Below, piece after piece: positions 59,011 to 64,000 of a stretch of DNA of 64,000 nt (the stretch's first letter is position 1; every line of letters starts with the position of its first letter). Both the position numbers and the translations under genes were made by a program. The stretch comes from Lamellibrachia satsuma (taxonomy: Eukaryota > Annelida > Polychaeta > Sabellida > Siboglinidae), in NCBI GenBank assembly GCA_033239005.1, contig BSQZ01000094.1, forward strand, positions 898,622 through 962,621, written 5' to 3'. The notes below the pieces were generated by a model that worked only from the letters and a program-made list of their open reading frames with translations, made no database searches and was not told the DNA's origin.

Positions 59011-59216
59011 TTATGTAACACATCTTCAAGATATACTTCAAGACTAATACCATCAGCTGCGAGCTCTTGTCACGAAGTGTTTATCTCGTGTCAAGCTGTG
59101 ATACCAGATCAACACGGGTCATAAATCCGTGCTCAGAACATCGTGACAAATTGTTGTGCGTGGTAGTTTAGCGTTGAAAAAAGTTCTTGCGATTCATGCG
59201 AATTAACACGTCAAGC

Positions 59217-59344
59217 AGACCACCGGAGCCACGTCTGTTCCTGCACACGTTGGCGAGTATTGGCCCTGACGAGGGTAAACAGACCACCGGAGCCACGTCT
59301 GTTCCTGCACACGTTGGCAAGTATTGACCCTGACGAGGGCAAAC
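59217..59344. repeat. 64-bp tandem duplication
   Basis: AGACCACCGGAGCCACGTCT and the following bases occur at 59217 and 59281, with three or so differences. Confidence 0.92.
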
Positions 59345-60713
59345 AGACGTTCGCAGACAATCTTGCACGACATAGTCAAATGCGTGATAACCTTCTCGGT
59401 GTACCCTTTGTCAATATCTTTACCACTAACTTTAGATCGTTACGCAAGTTTCCACAGCAACGTATGTGGGTGGGAAATACCGTTTCTTTTCCCTTGGTCC
59501 AGCTTTTCTGCTTTTTGAATGAAATATCCTGGATTTTTTCAAATCCAAACGAAATTACCGGTAACATTTTTCTATTTGCTACACACGAGGCCATTCTAGG
59601 CACATTGTGTTTCTTTGGTCTCAATTCATTTCGCATTTGCCCGCTTTTTCTAGAACACTTTCCTGCTGTCCATCAGCAGATGTTGACACATGTCGTTATT
59701 TTGAAGAACGCTTTATTACGCAGCATTAGTAAGTATAAGTGTCACGTAGTTATTTCATGTAGTTATTTTCAACTAGACACGACTTTATTGATATATAAAT
59801 AATGTTCTAATTATAATTGTGTTATGACATAAGAAGCCAAGTTTGGCTCTAGTCTACGTCGTTGTTACTGTGGATATTTGCATGCGTATGTTATTTGTCT
59901 GTGTTGATTTAAGGGTAACGCGTCTTGTGAAAAAAAACAGCCAATGGCACGACTAAACATCGGAAAACATTAATCGATCAATGTTATGACACAATCTTCA
60001 CTCCATATAAGTGAGTGTTTATGGGCGTATAGACGCGTATACAGAATACTTACAACTAGTGATATACCGACGTCGCCTCAAAGCCACAAAGGATATACTT
60101 ACTGTTAGATCCTGATAAGCTTGCTCTGACGATCTGCATGTCTTCAATCGCGCACTAATCCACATTTGCCATGCATCTTCGCTATGCTCCATCTTATCAC
60201 TGGGCTTTATTTTGCAGGTGTCCATAGCAACGCGGTGTTAAGACGGTTACTATACATTTGCACTCAGCGTAATCGGCCTGTGGGCGGAGCAGCTGGTTTC
60301 TATTTACACGAAGTATCTGCAGTCTGCCGGTCGAAAGTCTGGCGAAGTAATGGCCAAACAGACGTAACATCTCTTTGCAGCGATAGCCACTGTATAAGAT
60401 ATGTATAATATGCACGTGTAGATTGGTACACGTTGTCCAACTGGCAAGCTTAGAATACGTTGTAGGATACCCATTTTTTTTTAAATTGTTTATGTACCCT
60501 GGTAGAAGTTAGCAACATTTTTAACCTTGTTCATATCTTCTTTATGGTCAGGTAGTCCACCCAAATTAAAAACAGGAAACATAGAAAAGGCTAAATGCCA
60601 TATTGGGAATGCACTATAACATGTCCGTCATCAGAGGGGTTTCTCCTTTTTGAGAGAATTTCTTTTAACGGAAGCATTTTTCAGAAATCATCCCGTAAAT
60701 CCCGGCTGATTGG
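59345..60713. other. intergenic, no gene recognised
   Basis: A 180-codon plus-strand frame (59260-59802) begins in the 64-bp repeat and shows no domain. It is Phe/Leu-rich, but I see no convincing membrane topology or splice context. Left unannotated. Confidence 0.45.
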
Positions 60714-60935
60714 GTGCGCCCGAACACCCCTTTTTAAAACCCTGATTGTGTGCGCCCGAACACCCCTTTTTAAAACCCTGATTGTGTGCGCCCGAACACC
60801 CCTTTTTAAAACCCTGTGCGCCCGAACACCCCTTTTTAAAACCCTGATTGTGTGCGCCCGAACACCCCTTTTTAAAACCCTGATTGTGTGCGCCCGAACA
60901 CCCCTTTTTAAAACCCTGATTGTGTGCGCCCGAAA
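60714..60935. repeat. 36-bp tandem repeat, about 6 copies
   Basis: GTGCGCCCGAACACCCCTTT + TTAAAACCCTGATT + GT. One unit lacks GATTGT. Multiple-of-3 length gives an apparent CARTPLFKTLIV peptide repeat. Confidence 0.96.
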
Positions 60936-61015
60936 CCACTTTAACAGCCTGTATAATGAGGCATTTTATTCATGGACATAAATAACACGGGGTGATGATG
61001 GCTTTATTTCTAATA

Positions 61016-61085
61016 CAGTCAAACTTCGTTAATCCGGACGCCGATAATCCGGAAATCTCGGCATCCGGACATAATTTATCGGGAA
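61016..61085. mobile_element. possible pogo/Tigger-type transposon end
   Basis: TA followed by CAGTCAAACTTCGTTAATCC and repeated GATAATCCGGA/CATCCGGAC motifs resembles a terminal repeat with internal binding sites. I did not find the matching opposite end. Confidence 0.35.
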
Positions 61086-62092
61086 CGGAATTACTGCTAA
61101 AATATATTCCTCTTATCATTTTCAGAATAATACATGGATGCGATAACGTGTTTGATGTAATGTTGACACGCGTCATTATCCTAGGGGATACAATCGGGTG
61201 GAGTCGAATTGGCGTTGGAATGAACTTTGTATCAGAACATTCCTTGTGTATCTTTTTATTACGTTCCCTGGATTCCCGAAGACTTTATTCTACAAATGTG
61301 TCTAAATGTGTTAGTGCTATAAACATCGACTGGTGGTCGATTTTCTTTTACAATTGACAGATTGACTTTTCGAGGATTTGCCCCCAAATATGACAATCTT
61401 CATTTTCCACCAAAAACATTTGGCATTTCCCAATTCAATCGTTTCCAGTGCAAATGCTAATTGTGTTAAATTTACAGCAGCAATGAAAAGGTACAAGACG
61501 ATGGTAATTATGTTCATCAAAACGCTACACACCTGCCAGCAATAAATATTCACAAATCTAAAATGCATTGATCCTACGTTAGTCGGACGGGTCGCAACTC
61601 AAGGTTGAATGCTCTATAGATGTCCGTCCATCTGGTGACATCAACTTGTCTTCTTACGTCAAGAGTTTACTGGTGATTGACAAGGGCGTATCTGCGCAAC
61701 GCATCCAATTATTCGCTAGATTTACTGGTGGCCATGAAACGTAAAGACAAATTTGCTGGAACGTCACGTTTGATCTTCTGGCACGAGTGATACCCCCGGG
61801 GCCCATAGCCGAGGGCGTTCACCCGCGGACAGAGGGAGCCTCTACCGTCGACGCCTGCCGTCCTGAAATAGAAGACATTCTTTGGCACTAAAAAAACAGC
61901 AGCAGCGGCAGCGGGGAAAAGAGCCGAAGTGCCAATTGACGGAGGCTGATCGCGATATATCTGACAGCCGTCTCTGGCGCTCGCAGAAGAACGTTGCGGC
62001 GTCCGTCTGCTGGTTTGTGTCCAGCGTCTCTCGTCGTTCTCAGAGTGGGATGACAAGGAAGACATCGCGTTGGCGTCAGTGACACTAGAGCA
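61086..62092 (+). other. intergenic / upstream region of the candidate exon at 62093
   Basis: 61780-62090 is GC- and CpG-richer than its surroundings (GGCGCTCGCAGAAGAACGTTGCGGCG) and could be promoter plus 5' UTR. No TATA box evident. Confidence 0.35.
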
Positions 62093-62177
62093 ATGGATCT
62101 AAGTGTCTTCTGCTGGACCATTGTCTTTCTCATCGTGACGATTTCTCCACCGCTGTATTCGGCCCGCGTCAAGAGAG
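62093..62177 (+). CDS. candidate first coding exon of a secreted or membrane protein
   Basis: ATG in a good context (G at -3, G at +4) opens a frame encoding MDLSVFCWTIVFLIV then TISPPLYSARVKR: a short N-region, a strong hydrophobic core of about 13 residues and a plausible signal-peptidase site after YSA. The frame runs straight into AGAG|GTAGGA, a good donor, ending in phase 1. RVKR just after the predicted cleavage fits a furin-type site. I could not find the next exon before the window ends, so the product is unknown. Confidence 0.4.
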
Positions 62178-62460
62178 GTAGGAGGTAATGGTTGAAACAG
62201 GGGTTGACGGGAGTAGGGCGTATGAAGTTTCCGAGAGTAATTATGCATCGGTAGTGGATGATGAGGTCAATGCAGGTTGGGTGAGGGTATGGGGGTCAAA
62301 TGGTGCAATTGTTTGGATATGTCTGGAAAGTTGATAAAGGATTCCTTGGATGTATGGCAGTTTCCGGTTTGTCGCAGGCTGAAATACAAATGTACATCTA
62401 TACAGATCGTGCATGCATACAGGAATATGGTTGCATGTCTGCATATGTGTGAGTGTATGT
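62178..62460. other. intron or intergenic, no gene recognised
   Basis: Nothing identified after the candidate donor. Confidence 0.4.
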
Positions 62461-62615
62461 CTGCGCGTGCGTGCGTGCGTGCGTGCGTGCGTACGTGAGT
62501 ATGTGTTTCCGGCGTGCGTGCGAGCGCGTGCGTGCGAGCGCGCGCGCGTGCGTGCGTTCGCGCGTGCGAGCGTTCGTTCGTTGGTGCGTGCGTGCGTGCG
62601 TGCGTTTGTATATGC
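62461..62615. repeat. (GTGC)n/(GCGC) alternating purine-pyrimidine tract
   Basis: GTGCGTGCGTGC and GCGAGCGCGCGCGCGTGC runs, interrupted by TTCGTTCG. Z-DNA-prone composition; Arg/Ala/Cys open frames are artefacts. Confidence 0.95.
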
Positions 62616-63075
62616 GTGTGTGTGGGTACATCTGCAGTGTTTTGTGTACGATGCAGTGTTTTGTGTACGATGCATGCATATGTCGTGTGACTCCATAAAG
62701 TAAAAGCCTCGCCATACGGGTGCCATCTCCCTTGACTAAACGTCTACTTGTGACAACTGCGTATTGACATCGGCCATAAAGGGCAACCTGATACCCTTCC
62801 AGATTCCCACCCGTCCCGACTGGTAGGGGGAATGACAACATATGTTTTTGCTTCCTTTCGACTCGCTTCCCTCGCTGGCAGTAGCCCAGTCACACCACCA
62901 CCGCATGTCACGTCGCGGGTCCCCGGGTCAAAGACAGGTCACGACGTTCGCCACCTTGCACCAACTCACAACTAGTTACACAATATTCCTAGTAATCGTC
63001 CACTTCAGGGAAGTGTCGGAAATATGATTTATCAACATAGTTAATTTCAAATTTCAATATTACAATACAGTTAAT

Positions 63076-63079
<4 letters not shown>
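62616..63079. other. no gene recognised
   Basis: Single-copy DNA; a 61-codon frame at 62842-63027 has no support. Confidence 0.4.
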
Positions 63080-63137
<58 letters not shown>

Positions 63138-63161
63138 TATCTTCCTGAGTATATATATATT

Positions 63162-63252
<91 letters not shown>
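63080..63252. repeat. (TA)n in two tracts
   Basis: 63080-63135 and 63169-63252, separated by GCTATCTTCCTGAGTA. A related GCTAACTTCCCTGGAGTAA follows the second tract, so the pair looks like a duplicated unit. Confidence 0.95.
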
Positions 63253-63253
<1 letters not shown>

Positions 63254-63604
63254 CTGCTAACTTCCCTGGAGTAATTAGCTTTGCCGAATATTGTAAAGGT
63301 ACTGCTTTAATTAGGAATGAATGGGTTTCGACAATGCTTTGCAACTAGGTCTGTAAACATGCCGTGAACAAGTTGAACGCATAAATCTAGCCGATGTTTC
63401 CTTCTGAGTGGCAACTCAAACATCTGACCCTAACCGTCTAGACGGAGGGGCAAGTCTGCGTGCCCTACACCCTAAAGTCGCGCATTTAGAGGGTAGGAGG
63501 CATGCTATTTCTATTGCACCTAAGAACATTAAACCGGGATGATGATTGTTTTCATGTGTGGTTGAAATAACATCACAATGTATGTATATTTCGTTTGTGT
63601 AGTG

Positions 63605-63875
63605 TTTCTTGCAAGTCCGTCCGTTTATTACAAGTCCGTCTGTTTATCGCAAGTCTGTCTACTTATTACAAGTCCGTCTGTTTATTGCAAGTCCGTCTGT
63701 TTATTACAAGTCCGTCTGTTTATTACAAATCCGTCTGTTTATTGCAAGTCCATCTGTCTGTAGCAAGTCCTTCTGTTTATTACAAGTCAGTATGTTTATT
63801 ACAAGTTCGTCTGTTTATCACAAGTCCGTCTGTTTATTACAAGTCCGTCTGTTTATTACAAGTCCGTCTCTTTCC
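63605..63875. repeat. 19-bp minisatellite, about 14 copies
   Basis: CAAGTCCGTCTGTTTATTA units with GCA/ACA variants. The 19-base period makes all three frames read the same peptide (SVCLLQVRLFITSPSVYYK). Confidence 0.96.
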
Positions 63876-64000
63876 AACGTCGTTCATAGATCATCATGTT
63901 ATGCCACCTGACCTTGGCTGATAGTTTTACTACCAGTTGTCACCCACAGAACTTGATAACGCCTCGATAACATTCCATGTATGTATTTATTTCTGTTAAA
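63876..64000. other. window end, nothing recognised
   Basis: Single-copy AT-rich sequence. Confidence 0.4.

Noticed and set aside
59260..59802. 180-codon plus-strand ORF
   Set aside because: Begins inside a 64-bp duplicated segment, no recognisable domain, no supporting context; may be chance.

Overview
This is animal nuclear DNA. It has spliced genes with GT..AG introns, non-LTR, Penelope-like and hAT-like elements, a tRNA-derived SINE, and a very high load of micro- and minisatellites. The style of the rhodopsin-family peptide GPCR and the two LINE families suggest a marine lophotrochozoan, most likely a mollusc. That is an inference; nothing here fixes the species.

Layout. (1) 1-24754 holds two nearly identical direct copies of an 11-kb block (1-10919 and 13585-24754), separated by 2.7 kb with a third CR1-like LINE fragment split by a decayed hAT element. 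Each block carries an orphan promoter-like site, a single-exon GPCR on the minus strand, a CR1-like fragment interrupted by an internally deleted LINE and a tRNA-SINE, a 44-bp minisatellite and a CT-rich 16-bp minisatellite. The GPCR is intact in the first copy and broken in the second (nonsense codon plus 1-base deletion). (2) 25435-43384 (+) is a complete 12-exon gene for the Holliday-junction/flap endonuclease GEN1. The exons I placed sum to 1467 nt, 488 codons plus stop, with all seven expected acidic catalytic residues, a Cys cluster, a chromodomain-like segment, a basic patch and an unexpected C-terminal PIP box. Its introns hold a Penelope-like element with a nested TIR element, a 3.3-kb long-inverted-repeat element encoding a decayed Cys-rich protein, a CR1-like LINE and several tandem arrays. 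(3) 43.4-64 kb is almost gene-free: one hAT-like element with a near-perfect 8-bp target duplication, about ten kinds of minisatellite, long TA/CA/CATA tracts, a 3.65-kb-spaced direct repeat, and near the right end a candidate first exon of a secreted protein (62093-62177).

The most unusual signal is in GEN1. Two splice junctions have themselves become minisatellites. The 3' splice site plus first 46 nt of exon 3 is repeated in 87-bp units about 14 times upstream of the real exon. The 5' splice site plus last 13 nt of exon 5 is repeated in 34-bp units about 9 times downstream of the real donor. Each array grows into the intron and leaves one functional junction next to the intact exon, so the gene presents the spliceosome with stacks of decoy sites. 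A Penelope-like element has landed inside the exon-3 array.

I could not run any alignment, splice prediction or database search. Exon borders rest on reading-frame continuity, GT/AG sites and remembered GEN1 domain order; the least certain border is the end of exon 2.
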